This document shows, one piece after another, positions 17,198 to 24,806 of a stretch of DNA of 33,058 nt. A model generated the notes under the pieces. The model searched no databases and was not told the origin of the DNA. It worked only from the letters and a program-made list of their open reading frames with translations. Both the position numbers and the translations under genes were made by a program. The DNA is taken from NCBI RefSeq assembly GCF_009848495.1, contig NZ_WWEP01000032.1, positions 1 to 33,058 of the forward strand, in the 5' to 3' direction. The stretch's first letter is position 1. Every line of letters starts with the position of its first letter. This DNA is from Flavobacterium sp. MK4S-17 (GTDB lineage Bacteria; Bacteroidota; Bacteroidia; Flavobacteriales; Flavobacteriaceae).

Positions 17198-17572
17198 TTA
17201 AACAAACAAAGGCTTGTATTTTACCCGGTGCTTGTAAAGTAATATGCCATTTAAAACAACTACAAGTATGGCGGTGCCTATTGATGGTATATCTAAAAAA
17301 AGGTGGAACAGCAATATGTTGAGTGATAAGGGTATCAATAGCAGCAACACAAAAGGCACCCACAATTTTAAAAGCAGCATAAAGCCTATTATAATTTCCA
17401 CTATGGCTATTAAGGTTATTACATAACCGGTATCTGCCAGTGAATTCATGAAATCGGCAGCGGCCGTGGGCGGTTGGGGCAAGGGTATGAAGGTATAAAT
17501 TTTATTAGCCCCAAAAACAATAAGTATAAGGCCCAAAAGTATACGGACAATTTTTGTAAATTTTGAATTCAT
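17198..17572 (-). CDS. DoxX-like small membrane protein
   Basis: A 124-residue protein with four predicted membrane spans: ILLGLILIVFGANKI, YVITLIAIVEIIIGFMLLL, WVPFVLLLLIPLSLNILLF and GTAILVVVLNGILLYKH. The order of spans, the FGANK motif in helix 1 and the short length fit the DoxX/DUF6041 superfamily of four-helix membrane proteins. Members have been tied to thiosulfate or quinone chemistry and to stress responses in some bacteria, but no specific function can be assigned here. It lies 41 bases upstream of the prolyl oligopeptidase gene on the same strand and could be cotranscribed with it. Confidence 0.72.
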   Translation of the reverse strand: MNSKFTKIVRILLGLILIVFGANKIYTFIPLPQPPTAAADFMNSLADTGYVITLIAIVEIIIGFMLLLKLWVPFVLLLLIPLSLNILLFHLFLDIPSIGTAILVVVLNGILLYKHRVKYKPLFV

Positions 17573-17682
17573 AACAATAAGGGGTTTTTGTTAAGAAACA
17601 GTTCGATTTCATACCGAAGGTAATAAATAATTTTTATTTTTTTAATATATTTTTTAGTAAGTAATGAATAGGTTTGCGTGTA

Positions 17683-17721
17683 AAATAAAAAACCTGCACC
17701 ACCGTAAGGGTAATGCAGGTT
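17683..17721 (-). terminator. Rho-independent terminator of asd
   Basis: AACCTGCA (17691-17698) and TGCAGGTT (17714-17721) form an 8-bp stem with a 15-nt loop that can add an inner ACC/GGT pairing. On the minus strand it runs into T-rich sequence (complement of the A-rich 17683-17692). It ends the asd unit. Confidence 0.7.
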
Positions 17722-17744
17722 AATTATTATAATTTATATGATTT

Positions 17745-18734
17745 TTATACCAGTCCGTTATTTACCAGATGTTCTGCAATCTGAACAGCGTTGGTGGCAG
17801 CACCCTTGCGAAGGTTGTCAGATACTATCCACATATTAAGTGTATTAGGCTGGCTCTCGTCCCGCCTTATGCGGCCGACAAATACATCGTCCTTTCCTTC
17901 GGCATATAAAGGCATAGGGTAAGTAAAAGTATCAGGATTGTCCTGTACTGTTATGCCAGGCGTATTGTGCAAAATACTGCGTACTTCATTTAATTCAAAA
18001 TCAGAATTAAATTCAATGTTCACACTTTCACTGTGCCCGCCTACTGTTGGTATGCGCACAGTTGTAGCAGTAACTTTTATAGAGTCATCACCAATGATTT
18101 TTTTAGTTTCACGGGTCATTTTCATTTCCTCTTTAGTGTAGCCGTTATCCTCAAAAACATCTATTTGCGGAATTGCGTTTCGGTGAATAGGGTATTTATA
18201 AGCCATTTCCCCCTGAATTCCGGCATATTCATTTTCCAGTTGCTGAACCGCCTTTAATCCTGTTCCTGTAACTGACTGATAGGTAGAAACTACTACACGT
18301 TTAATGCCATACCTTTTATGCAGCGGGTTTAATGCCAATACCATTTGTATGGTTGAACAGTTAGGGTTGGCAATAATTTTATCTTCTTTTGTAATTCCTG
18401 CTGCGTTTATTTCCGGCACTACCAGTTTTTTAGCCGGATCCATGCGCCATGCGCTGGAATTATCTATAACAGTTGTGCCTGCTGTTGCAAATTTGGGAGC
18501 CCATTCTTTACTGGTATCTCCACCTGCTGAAAAAAGTGCTATCTGCGGCTTCATGCTTACGGCTGTTTCAAGGCTGACTACTTTATAGGGCTTACCCTTA
18601 AACATTACTTCCCTGCCCACTGATTTTTCTGAGGCAACGGGTATTAGTTCGGTTAGGGGAAAATTCCTTTCAGCCAATACTTTAAGCATAACTTCGCCTA
18701 CCATTCCGGTAGCGCCTACAACAGCAACTTTCAT
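17745..18734 (-). CDS. asd: Aspartate-semialdehyde dehydrogenase
   Basis: NADPH-dependent reduction of aspartyl phosphate to aspartate semialdehyde, the branch point to lysine/diaminopimelate, methionine and threonine. The frame is open to 18809, but the family N-terminus MKVAVVGATGMVGEVML sets the start at ATG 18734 (329 residues). The extra 25 codons upstream (FCINIIIIIN) are not conserved-looking and lie in a probable promoter. Key residues are present: the nucleotide loop GATGMVG, catalytic Cys126 (NPNCSTIQ), Gln153 (TYQSVTGTG) and His234 (VGGHSES). The MVLALNPLH segment is of the Gram-positive/Bacteroidota subclass of Asd. The gene stands alone with its own terminator. Confidence 0.95.
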   Translation of the reverse strand: MKVAVVGATGMVGEVMLKVLAERNFPLTELIPVASEKSVGREVMFKGKPYKVVSLETAVSMKPQIALFSAGGDTSKEWAPKFATAGTTVIDNSSAWRMDPAKKLVVPEINAAGITKEDKIIANPNCSTIQMVLALNPLHKRYGIKRVVVSTYQSVTGTGLKAVQQLENEYAGIQGEMAYKYPIHRNAIPQIDVFEDNGYTKEEMKMTRETKKIIGDDSIKVTATTVRIPTVGGHSESVNIEFNSDFELNEVRSILHNTPGITVQDNPDTFTYPMPLYAEGKDDVFVGRIRRDESQPNTLNMWIVSDNLRKGAATNAVQIAEHLVNNGLV

Positions 18735-18759
18735 GTTTATAATGATTATAATATTTATG

Positions 18760-18767
18760 CAAAAGTA
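18760..18767 (-). promoter_or_regulatory. Probable -7 promoter element for asd
   Basis: Read on the minus strand the sequence is TACTTTTG, matching TAnnTTTG, 25 bases before the chosen asd start. A -33 TTTG at standard spacing is not obvious. If the element is real, the longer reading frame to 18809 cannot be the true start. Confidence 0.4.
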
Positions 18768-18842
18768 AGCTAAAATGGCGTTACTTTTTGAGGCATGGCA
18801 AAAACTCACAAAAAAGTGTACAGGTGTAATTTTATTATACTG

Positions 18843-18873
18843 AAAAGAAAAACCGCCTATGGTTGGGCGGTTT
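18843..18873 (-). terminator. Rho-independent terminator of mscL
   Basis: AAACCGCC (18850-18857) and GGCGGTTT (18866-18873) form a perfect 8-bp GC-rich stem with an 8-nt loop. On the minus strand a T-rich tail follows. It lies 47 bases after the mscL stop. Confidence 0.75.
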
Positions 18874-18920
18874 GGTTAGGAATAAATTAAGAATATATAG
18901 TATAGCGGAAACGTCTTGTT

Positions 18921-19355
18921 TTACTGTTTGCTTTTAAGCAGGTCCCTTATTTCCATTAGCAGCTTTTCTTCTGTGCTTGGAGCAGGTGGCGCAGCCGGTG
19001 CAGCGGCTTCTTTTTTCTTAGTCCTTTCATACATTTTAAGCACCATAAAAATACAGAAACCTATTATAATAAAGTTAAGCACTATTTGTAAAAAATTCCC
19101 ATAGTTTATTGATACAGCATTTACAGCAGCTATGGTTTCCCCATTAACTACCCTTTCAGGCTGTGCCTCTTTAATAACAATTTTCAGTTCTGTAAAATCA
19201 ACGCCATTTAACACCATTCCAATAGGTGGCATTAAAATGTCGTCGGTAAAAGATTTTACAATATTGCCAAAAGCTGTTGCCACAATTACGGCCGTAGCCA
19301 GGTTAACGATATCGCCTTTCATTAAAAAGGCTTTAAAATCTTTTAAAAATCCCAT
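18921..19355 (-). CDS. mscL: Large-conductance mechanosensitive channel
   Basis: Pentameric inner-membrane channel that opens under membrane tension to release solutes during hypo-osmotic shock. The 144 residues match the family. The amphipathic N-terminal FLKDFKAFLMKGDIVNLATAVIVATAFGNIV includes TM1 and the pore-lining glycine/alanine pattern. DDILMPPIGMV follows at the end of TM1, then a periplasmic loop (about 50-85), TM2 (FLQIVLNFIIIGFCIFMVLKMYE) and a C-terminal bundle helix preceded by an Ala/Pro linker (EAAAPAAPPAPS). The ending EEKLLMEIRDLLKSK is the standard MscL C-terminal helix. It is a single gene followed by its own terminator. Confidence 0.96.
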   Translation of the reverse strand: MGFLKDFKAFLMKGDIVNLATAVIVATAFGNIVKSFTDDILMPPIGMVLNGVDFTELKIVIKEAQPERVVNGETIAAVNAVSINYGNFLQIVLNFIIIGFCIFMVLKMYERTKKKEAAAPAAPPAPSTEEKLLMEIRDLLKSKQ

Positions 19356-19417
19356 AAGCAGTTAAATTATTGGTTAGGTTTTTTGTTTTTGATAAAAGCT
19401 AATTTACAAAAAATGGT

Positions 19418-21856
19418 TTACTCTTTGTAGAAAACCCTCTTAACACGTTGCGAAATTCCCGTTAAAATTTCATAAGGAATAGTGCCAAGTGCCTCGGCTA
19501 TTTCAACCACCGTGGGCTTTTTACCAAAAATGACAGCTTCATCACCTTCAGCACACGAAATGTTAGTAACATCTACCATCATCATATCCATACATATACT
19601 TCCTGTTATTGTGGCTTTTTTTCCGTTTATGATTACATACCCTTTGCCATTACCCCATAATCGTGATATACCATCGGCATAACCAACGGGTAATGTTGCA
19701 ATGCGTGTTTTTTGGGTAGCTATAAACCTTCGGCTGTAACCTACGCTTTCACCTTCGTTAATTTCCTTAACCTGTAGTATTATGGTTTTAAGCGTGCCTA
19801 CGTTTTCAAGCTGCGTTGTTTCCTCCCGGTCATTACCCACACCATATAATCCTATGCCCAGCCTAACCATATCATATTGTGCCTGAGGATAATTATATAT
19901 ACCTGATGTGTTTAGGATATGGCGCAGGGGCTTTATTTGAAGCTGCTCCATTATTGTAAGCGACCACTTATCAAACTTTTCAATCTGGTTAAGGGTAAAT
20001 TCTCTGAACTGTGGCACATCACTTGAAGAAAGGTGCGAAAAAATGCTTTTTACAGATATAAAGTTATTATTCCTTAAGCAGTCGATAAGGGCTTCTATCT
20101 GGTTTTCTTCAAACCCAAGCCGATGCATGCCTGTATCAAGCTTTATGTGGACGGGATATTCCGAAAGGTTTTTTTGCTGCGCGAGGGTAATAAAAGCCTT
20201 AAGCTCCCCAACTGAATAAATTTCAGGCTCAAGATTGTAGGCTACCATTGCGCTAAAGGCGCTCCGCTCAGGGTTCATTACAATTATAGGGGTTGTAATA
20301 CCGGCATTGCGCAGTGCAATACCTTCATCTGCAAATGCAACACCCAGATAATCTACTTTATGGTGTGAAAGCACTTTTGCAATTTCATAACTGCCGCTGC
20401 CATAACCAAAAGCTTTCACCATAACCATTATTTTAGTTTCGGGTTTTAAACGCGAGCGGTAAAAATTAAAGTTATGTATTACAGCATTTAGGTTTATTTC
20501 CAGTACGGTTTCATGCGTTTTTTCTTCCAGCAGTACAACAATTTCCTCAAAACGGAAACTTCTTGCCCCTTTTACCAGTATGGTTTCTTCTTCAAAAGAT
20601 TTATCAGTAAGATGTGCTAAAAAATCCTGCGTTGAGGTGTAGCCGGTAAATCCGGGAAAATCTGAAAGCTGTTTGCTTATGGTTTCCCCAATGCCTATTA
20701 TTTTGCTTATATTATGTGCATTAAGCAATGTACCCACTTTTTCATATAACTCCTTAACAGCAAAGCCGCTTTGGAATACATCTGAAAGGATAACGGTTTT
20801 TTTCTGATGGTTTTTTTGCTGTTCTAAAAAGTCAAGTGCTATTTTAAGCGACTGGTAGTCGGAATTATAACTATCATCAATAATAGTACAGTTGTTTATA
20901 CCCGACTTTACCTGTAGCCGCAGTTCCAAAGGATACAGCGTTGCTATTCGGTTTGCTATTATTTCGGCACTATAGCCAAGGTACAGCATAACCATCAGGC
21001 AGTTGACCGAGTTTTCTATTGAGGCATCGTCGGTAAAAGGGATGGCTGCTTTAAAACTTGTGCCGTTATTATGGCTTATGTTAAATGTATTATCTGCCCC
21101 GGCAGATAATACTACATCGGCAGTTTTATCGGTAAAGCTCCAGGTAAAGGTTTTTATTTTGGTATCAAGCAGTTTTTCTATCCGGCTGTTTTTTTGCAGG
21201 ATAAGAATCTCTACGTTCTTAAATAATTTCAGTTTTTCGGTTATTTTTTCATCTGTCCCGGTAAACCCTTCATCGTGTGCTGAACCAATGTTGGTAAGCA
21301 CGCCTATGTTGGGCTGTATTACAGCTTCCAGTTTTTCCATTTCCCCTGTAGTAGAAATGCCGGCTTCAAAAATACCAAGGTTATGCCTTTCATTTATCCC
21401 TATAACAGATAAGGGAACGCCTATTTGTGAGTTATAGCTTTTAGGGCTTCGTATAATGTTGTAATCAGGGCTTAATAAATAATTAAGCCACTCCTTTACA
21501 ATAGTTTTACCGTTACTGCCTGTAATGGCAATTACAGGAATAGAGAATAAATTTCTGTACCAGGCTGCAAACTGCTGAAGTGCTTTTAAGGTGTCTTCAA
21601 CAATATAAAAGTTAGCCTTGCCTTTTGTGCCTGAAGGTATATGGGTAACTACAAAATTTACTACCCCTTTATCTATAAGTTCGTTAATATAAACATGCCC
21701 ATTCCTGTTTTGCCCCTGTAACGCAAAAAATAATGTGCTGTTGTTGTTTTGTAATGATCGGCTGTCTATAGATACATTATCTATTTCTCCATTTTGTGTA
21801 TTCCCTTCAAAGCGGGAGCCAAGTGCAGGTATTATATCCTGTATAAGTAAGCCCAA
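19418..21856 (-). CDS. Bifunctional UDP-MurNAc-tripeptide:D-Ala-D-Ala ligase / alanine racemase (MurF-Alr fusion)
   Basis: One 812-residue chain joins two consecutive cell-wall activities: alanine racemisation to supply D-Ala, and ligation of D-Ala-D-Ala to the UDP-MurNAc-tripeptide. Residues 1 to about 448 are a Mur ligase with the ATP loop GSNGKT (113-118), FEAGIS, NIGSAHDEGF and DDSYNSDYQSL. Residues about 450-812 are a fold-type III racemase with the PLP lysine Lys481 (MVKAFGYGSGSYE), Tyr707 (GYSRRF) and GSICMDMMMVDV. The fusion is characteristic of Bacteroidota. The frame has no ATG near its 5' end. The only usable start is TTG at 21854-21856, because an in-frame stop lies eight codons upstream. 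A rare start codon on an essential gene may keep expression low. Confidence 0.93.
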   Translation of the reverse strand: MGLLIQDIIPALGSRFEGNTQNGEIDNVSIDSRSLQNNNSTLFFALQGQNRNGHVYINELIDKGVVNFVVTHIPSGTKGKANFYIVEDTLKALQQFAAWYRNLFSIPVIAITGSNGKTIVKEWLNYLLSPDYNIIRSPKSYNSQIGVPLSVIGINERHNLGIFEAGISTTGEMEKLEAVIQPNIGVLTNIGSAHDEGFTGTDEKITEKLKLFKNVEILILQKNSRIEKLLDTKIKTFTWSFTDKTADVVLSAGADNTFNISHNNGTSFKAAIPFTDDASIENSVNCLMVMLYLGYSAEIIANRIATLYPLELRLQVKSGINNCTIIDDSYNSDYQSLKIALDFLEQQKNHQKKTVILSDVFQSGFAVKELYEKVGTLLNAHNISKIIGIGETISKQLSDFPGFTGYTSTQDFLAHLTDKSFEEETILVKGARSFRFEEIVVLLEEKTHETVLEINLNAVIHNFNFYRSRLKPETKIMVMVKAFGYGSGSYEIAKVLSHHKVDYLGVAFADEGIALRNAGITTPIIVMNPERSAFSAMVAYNLEPEIYSVGELKAFITLAQQKNLSEYPVHIKLDTGMHRLGFEENQIEALIDCLRNNNFISVKSIFSHLSSSDVPQFREFTLNQIEKFDKWSLTIMEQLQIKPLRHILNTSGIYNYPQAQYDMVRLGIGLYGVGNDREETTQLENVGTLKTIILQVKEINEGESVGYSRRFIATQKTRIATLPVGYADGISRLWGNGKGYVIINGKKATITGSICMDMMMVDVTNISCAEGDEAVIFGKKPTVVEIAEALGTIPYEILTGISQRVKRVFYKE

Positions 21857-21957
21857 AGTAAGTAAGTTATAAAGTAATCAATTGTAAAATTAGCTATAAT
21901 TTACTTCATATAGAATCAGTAATTAATTTATGTGTAAGTATTTAAAAAATAAATAAT

Positions 21958-21965
21958 TAAATTTG
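21958..21965 (+). promoter_or_regulatory. Probable -7 promoter element for the gene at 21993
   Basis: TAAATTTG matches the TAnnTTTG consensus, 27 bases before the start codon. No clear -33 TTTG lies at 17-20 bp spacing. Confidence 0.4.
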
Positions 21966-21992
21966 CCTCCCCAAAAATAAATAACAGATGCT

Positions 21993-22319
21993 ATGGCTGC
22001 AATAATAGGATCTTTTTATCTCAGGCAACTGGAAAACGGCAATTTGCAGGGAGAGTTTACCAATAACAGGCTTTTTACGGTTTCTGTTGAAAATGACATA
22101 ATAAAGGAAAAAGGCGATGCCCCTTTTATAGGCAGGTACCTTTCTGAATGGATTGAGAATGGTGATTTTTTTTCTGCGGAGCTAAAAATTGATAAAAGCA
22201 GGAATGCGGAGGAAAAATATAAGCTGGTATGGCGTGATTTTAATGGTAATGCTATTTATGAAGCGGAGGCTTTTATAGCCGAAGGGCTGCTTATAGGGCA
22301 TTACGTTTCGCTGCCCTGA
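21993..22319 (+). CDS. Hypothetical protein, small beta-rich cytoplasmic
   Basis: A 108-residue protein of unknown function with no signal peptide or membrane span. The sequence alternates short strands and turns ([49 protein letters not shown]), suggesting a small beta barrel or sandwich. It is acidic overall and has no cysteines or obvious catalytic motif. A TAAATTTG promoter element sits just upstream, and codon use matches the neighbouring housekeeping genes, so it is very likely expressed. Its last 19 bases overlap the 3' end of the convergent tdk gene. Confidence 0.7.
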   Translation: MAAIIGSFYLRQLENGNLQGEFTNNRLFTVSVENDIIKEKGDAPFIGRYLSEWIENGDFFSAELKIDKSRNAEEKYKLVWRDFNGNAIYEAEAFIAEGLLIGHYVSLP

Positions 22320-22948
22320 TTTTCTTCCTGTTTATCATTACCGATTAAATTCCTGGTTTTACCCGGTTGTGCTTCCCGCATTGCTTTATAATAAGCAGCA
22401 CGGCTCAGGGGCTCATACTCTTCGGTTTCACCCAGCAGTACAAGATTGTCATTGTTCGCCTTGCGGAAACTGTAATTGGCAAGGTTGCCGGTGCGGGTGC
22501 ACACAGCGTGTACTTTTGTAACATATTCGGCAGTAGCCATAAGGGCAGGCATTGGGCCAAACGGGTTGCCTTTAAAGTCCATATCAAGCCCAGCCACAAT
22601 AACGCGTACGCCGCTATTGGCAAGGTCATTGCATACCGCCACAATTTCATCATCAAAAAACTGGGCCTCGTCAATGCCGATAACATCACAGCCCTGTGCC
22701 AGTATGCGTATGTTGGCAGCAGCAGGAACAGGTGTGGAGCGTATCTGGTTGGCATCGTGCGAAATTACCATTTCCTCATGGTAGCGGGTATCAATGGCAG
22801 GCTTAAAAATTTCCACCTTCTGGCGGGCAAACTGTGCCCTTTTCAGCCTGCGGATAAGTTCTTCGGTTTTGCCCGAAAACATTGAGCCGCAGATTACCTC
22901 AATCCACCCGAATTGCTCTTTATGGTTAACTGTATTTTCGAGAAACAT
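22301..22948 (-). CDS. tdk: Thymidine kinase (type II)
   Basis: Phosphorylates thymidine to dTMP with ATP in the salvage pathway. The frame opens at 23005, but the family N-terminus places the start at ATG 22948 (215 residues), before [19 protein letters not shown]. The ATP loop is GSMFSGKT (21-28), the catalytic base is Glu94 (IDEAQFF), and the lasso region holds GNPFGPMP. Classical type II enzymes carry a four-cysteine zinc site. Here only Cys150 (AVCTRTG) remains and the second pair is replaced (LSRAAYY), so the zinc site is lost, which I believe is common in Bacteroidota. A perfect inverted repeat lies 22 bases upstream of the start, in the divergent gap with the next gene. Confidence 0.94.
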   Translation of the reverse strand: MFLENTVNHKEQFGWIEVICGSMFSGKTEELIRRLKRAQFARQKVEIFKPAIDTRYHEEMVISHDANQIRSTPVPAAANIRILAQGCDVIGIDEAQFFDDEIVAVCNDLANSGVRVIVAGLDMDFKGNPFGPMPALMATAEYVTKVHAVCTRTGNLANYSFRKANNDNLVLLGETEEYEPLSRAAYYKAMREAQPGKTRNLIGNDKQEENQGSET

Positions 22949-22969
22949 TTTGTATTTTTCTGGCAGTAA

Positions 22970-22988
22970 AACAGAAATGTTTTCTGTT
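22970..22988. promoter_or_regulatory. Operator-like inverted repeat between tdk and the gene at 23051
   Basis: AACAGAAATGTTTTCTGTT is a perfect 8-bp inverted repeat with a 3-bp TGT centre. It lies immediately before the TTACTTTG (22987-22994) that resembles the rightward -7 box, and 22 bases from the tdk start on the left. Its symmetry, size and position fit a dimeric repressor site acting on both promoters. The regulator is unknown. Confidence 0.5.
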
Positions 22989-23002
22989 ACTTTGTATAAA
23001 AA

Positions 23003-23010
23003 CAAATTTA
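23003..23010 (-). promoter_or_regulatory. Probable -7 promoter element for tdk
   Basis: On the minus strand this reads TAAATTTG, a match to TAnnTTTG, 54 bases before the tdk start. Transcription starting here would carry the inverted repeat at 22970-22988 in its 5' leader. A -33 TTTG is not evident. Confidence 0.4.
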
Positions 23011-23050
23011 TTAAAAATCTATTGCGCCACTCTGTTTAATTGTAAAAGTT

Positions 23051-24109
23051 ATGAAGAAAAAGTTAGAAGCCGAATTAATAAGCATTGCCCACAGGATATT
23101 AAAACTAAAGAACAGGGCCGAACTGGAACAGTTGCAGGAGGAAGCCCTGAAGCTGTATGAAAAACTGTCGGTGCTTAAATTTGTAGAGGATAATTTTAAC
23201 GATGTAAAGCCCACAATAGGTTATGCTTCGGCTGAGGAAAAACTTGATGAGATTTATGGTGTAAAAACAGAAGGCGGGCAGGATGATGCCAACGATAATG
23301 AAGTTATTGTTGCTAAAGAGGAACAGGGGGATGAAAATGAAAACAATGATGAGGTAAAAGAACAGCCGGAAACGGAAAAAGAAACTGTTTCAGAACAAAA
23401 AGATGAAACAGTGGAGGACGAGGAAAATGAAGAGGCACAGGAGCCTGGGCAAAAGATAGAAACAGTAAAACCCGAAGAAGATATAAAAGAGGAGGAAAAA
23501 GCGGTAAAGGAAGTTTTTAAAAAGGAACAGGATACTTCTATAGAACAGGTGGAAAAAGCAGAAGATGCAGAGGTTAAAACAATTGAACCCGATAACAAAG
23601 CTGACGTTGAAGATTCTGGGCTGCATTTTGATTTTGCCTTTGAAAGGAAGCCTGCACCGGAGGAACCTGTAAAACAAAAGGAAATCAGTTTTGAGGATTT
23701 CCATGACTACAAAGAACCGGAATTTGTAAAAAAAGCCGATTTTAATGCTGTGCCTGCCGATGCGCCTGTTTTTGAGAAAAAAGAGGAAGCCGTTGCACAA
23801 CCTGAAAAAACAGAGCCCAAAACCGAAGAACCTAAAAAAGAAGAGCAGACTGCAAAACGTTCATTAAATGATTCGCTGGGCAAAACCATAAATCTGGGGC
23901 TTAATGACCGTATAGCTTTTGAAAAGCACCTTTTTGGAGGTAGTGGTGAAGATTTAAACAGGGTGCTTTCGCAACTGAATACCTTTGATAATTTTGATGA
24001 TGCACGCAACTTTATTGAAGACCTTGTAAAGCCTGACTATAATAACTGGCAGGGCAAGGAAGAATATTCGGAACGTTTTATGGGGCTGGTTGAGAAAAAA
24101 TTTGATTAA
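23051..24109 (+). CDS. Acidic coiled-coil protein of unknown function, coupled to rsmI
   Basis: A 352-residue protein in three parts. Residues 1-75 are a helical, heptad-like N-terminal region (KLEAELISIAHRILKLKN, LEQLQEEALKLYEKLSVLKF). Residues about 75-275 are low-complexity and very rich in Glu, Lys, Asp and Val, and probably disordered. Residues about 280-352 form a compact C-terminal domain with the look of conserved sequence (LGLNDRIAFEKHLFGG, LNRVLSQLNTFDNFDDARNF, and a final FMGLVEKKFD). No signal peptide or membrane span is present, so it is cytoplasmic. Its stop overlaps the start of rsmI by one base (TAATG), implying translational coupling with rRNA methylation. I recall similar C-termini in Bacteroidota proteins of unknown function. 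No role can be assigned. Confidence 0.75.
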   Translation: MKKKLEAELISIAHRILKLKNRAELEQLQEEALKLYEKLSVLKFVEDNFNDVKPTIGYASAEEKLDEIYGVKTEGGQDDANDNEVIVAKEEQGDENENNDEVKEQPETEKETVSEQKDETVEDEENEEAQEPGQKIETVKPEEDIKEEEKAVKEVFKKEQDTSIEQVEKAEDAEVKTIEPDNKADVEDSGLHFDFAFERKPAPEEPVKQKEISFEDFHDYKEPEFVKKADFNAVPADAPVFEKKEEAVAQPEKTEPKTEEPKKEEQTAKRSLNDSLGKTINLGLNDRIAFEKHLFGGSGEDLNRVLSQLNTFDNFDDARNFIEDLVKPDYNNWQGKEEYSERFMGLVEKKFD

Positions 24110-24801
24110 TGGGTAAACTTTATATAGTACCTACGCCTATAGGCAACCTTGAGGATATGACTTTCCGCGCTATTAAAGTGCTGAAGGAAGCCGACCTTAT
24201 ACTGGCGGAGGATACCCGCACCAGTGGCAAACTCATGAAGCATTTTGAAATTGCCACCCATATGCAGAGCCACCACATGCACAACGAGCATAAAACCGTT
24301 GAAAATATAATAAAGAGATTACAGGCAGGCGAAACCATTGCGCTGATAAGCGATGCGGGTACACCTGCCATAAGCGACCCGGGTTTTTTACTAACCCGTG
24401 CCTGTTTGGAAAATGATATTGCTGTAGAGTGCCTGCCGGGTGCTACGGCTTTTGTGCCCGCTCTTGTAAACAGCGGACTGCCGAATGACCGCTTTTTGTT
24501 TGAAGGTTTTTTACCCGAAAAAAAAGGCAGGCAAACCCGGTTTTTAGCACTTGCCGAGGAAACCCGTACTATGGTGTTTTATGTTTCGCCACACAAGCTG
24601 GTAAAAACATTGGGCGAGTTTGTGCAGTATTTTGGCGAAGGCCGCCCTGTATCGGTATCGCGCGAATTGAGCAAGCTGCATGAAGAAACCGTTCGTGGTA
24701 CAGCCCAGGAAGTACTGGCACATTTTGAAGCCCACCCGCCCAAAGGGGAGATTGTTGCTGTTGTGGGAGGGAAATTGGAGGACAAGAAAACAAAGAATTG
24801 A
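24109..24801 (+). CDS. rsmI: 16S rRNA (cytidine(1402)-2'-O)-methyltransferase
   Basis: SAM-dependent enzyme that methylates the ribose of C1402 in the decoding centre of 16S rRNA. The 230-residue protein has the tetrapyrrole-methylase-like fold with the RsmI signatures LYIVPTPIGNLEDMTFRA (3-20), ILAEDTRTSGKLMKHF, LISDAGTPAISDPG and CLPGATAFVPALVNSGLPNDRF. FLPEKKGRQTR follows. The ending HPPKGEIVAVVGG is standard for the family. It is translationally coupled to the acidic protein upstream. Its 3' end is 5 bases from the convergent pentapeptide-type gene. Confidence 0.94.
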   Translation: MGKLYIVPTPIGNLEDMTFRAIKVLKEADLILAEDTRTSGKLMKHFEIATHMQSHHMHNEHKTVENIIKRLQAGETIALISDAGTPAISDPGFLLTRACLENDIAVECLPGATAFVPALVNSGLPNDRFLFEGFLPEKKGRQTRFLALAEETRTMVFYVSPHKLVKTLGEFVQYFGEGRPVSVSRELSKLHEETVRGTAQEVLAHFEAHPPKGEIVAVVGGKLEDKKTKN

Positions 24802-24806
24802 CAAAT

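Noticed and set aside
18735..18809. N-terminal extension of asd (25 codons)
   Set aside because: It is rich in Ile/Asn with no resemblance to the family, contains a probable -7 box, and the conserved start is the ATG at 18734.
22367..22885. 172-codon plus-strand frame opposite tdk
   Set aside because: It lies entirely within the well-supported thymidine kinase gene and its translation has no protein-like features. It is a shadow frame.
23254..23598. Ser/Phe-rich minus-strand frames opposite the acidic protein
   Set aside because: These mirror the Glu/Lys codons (GAA/AAA read backwards as TTC/TTT) of the low-complexity region. They are shadows of the real gene.
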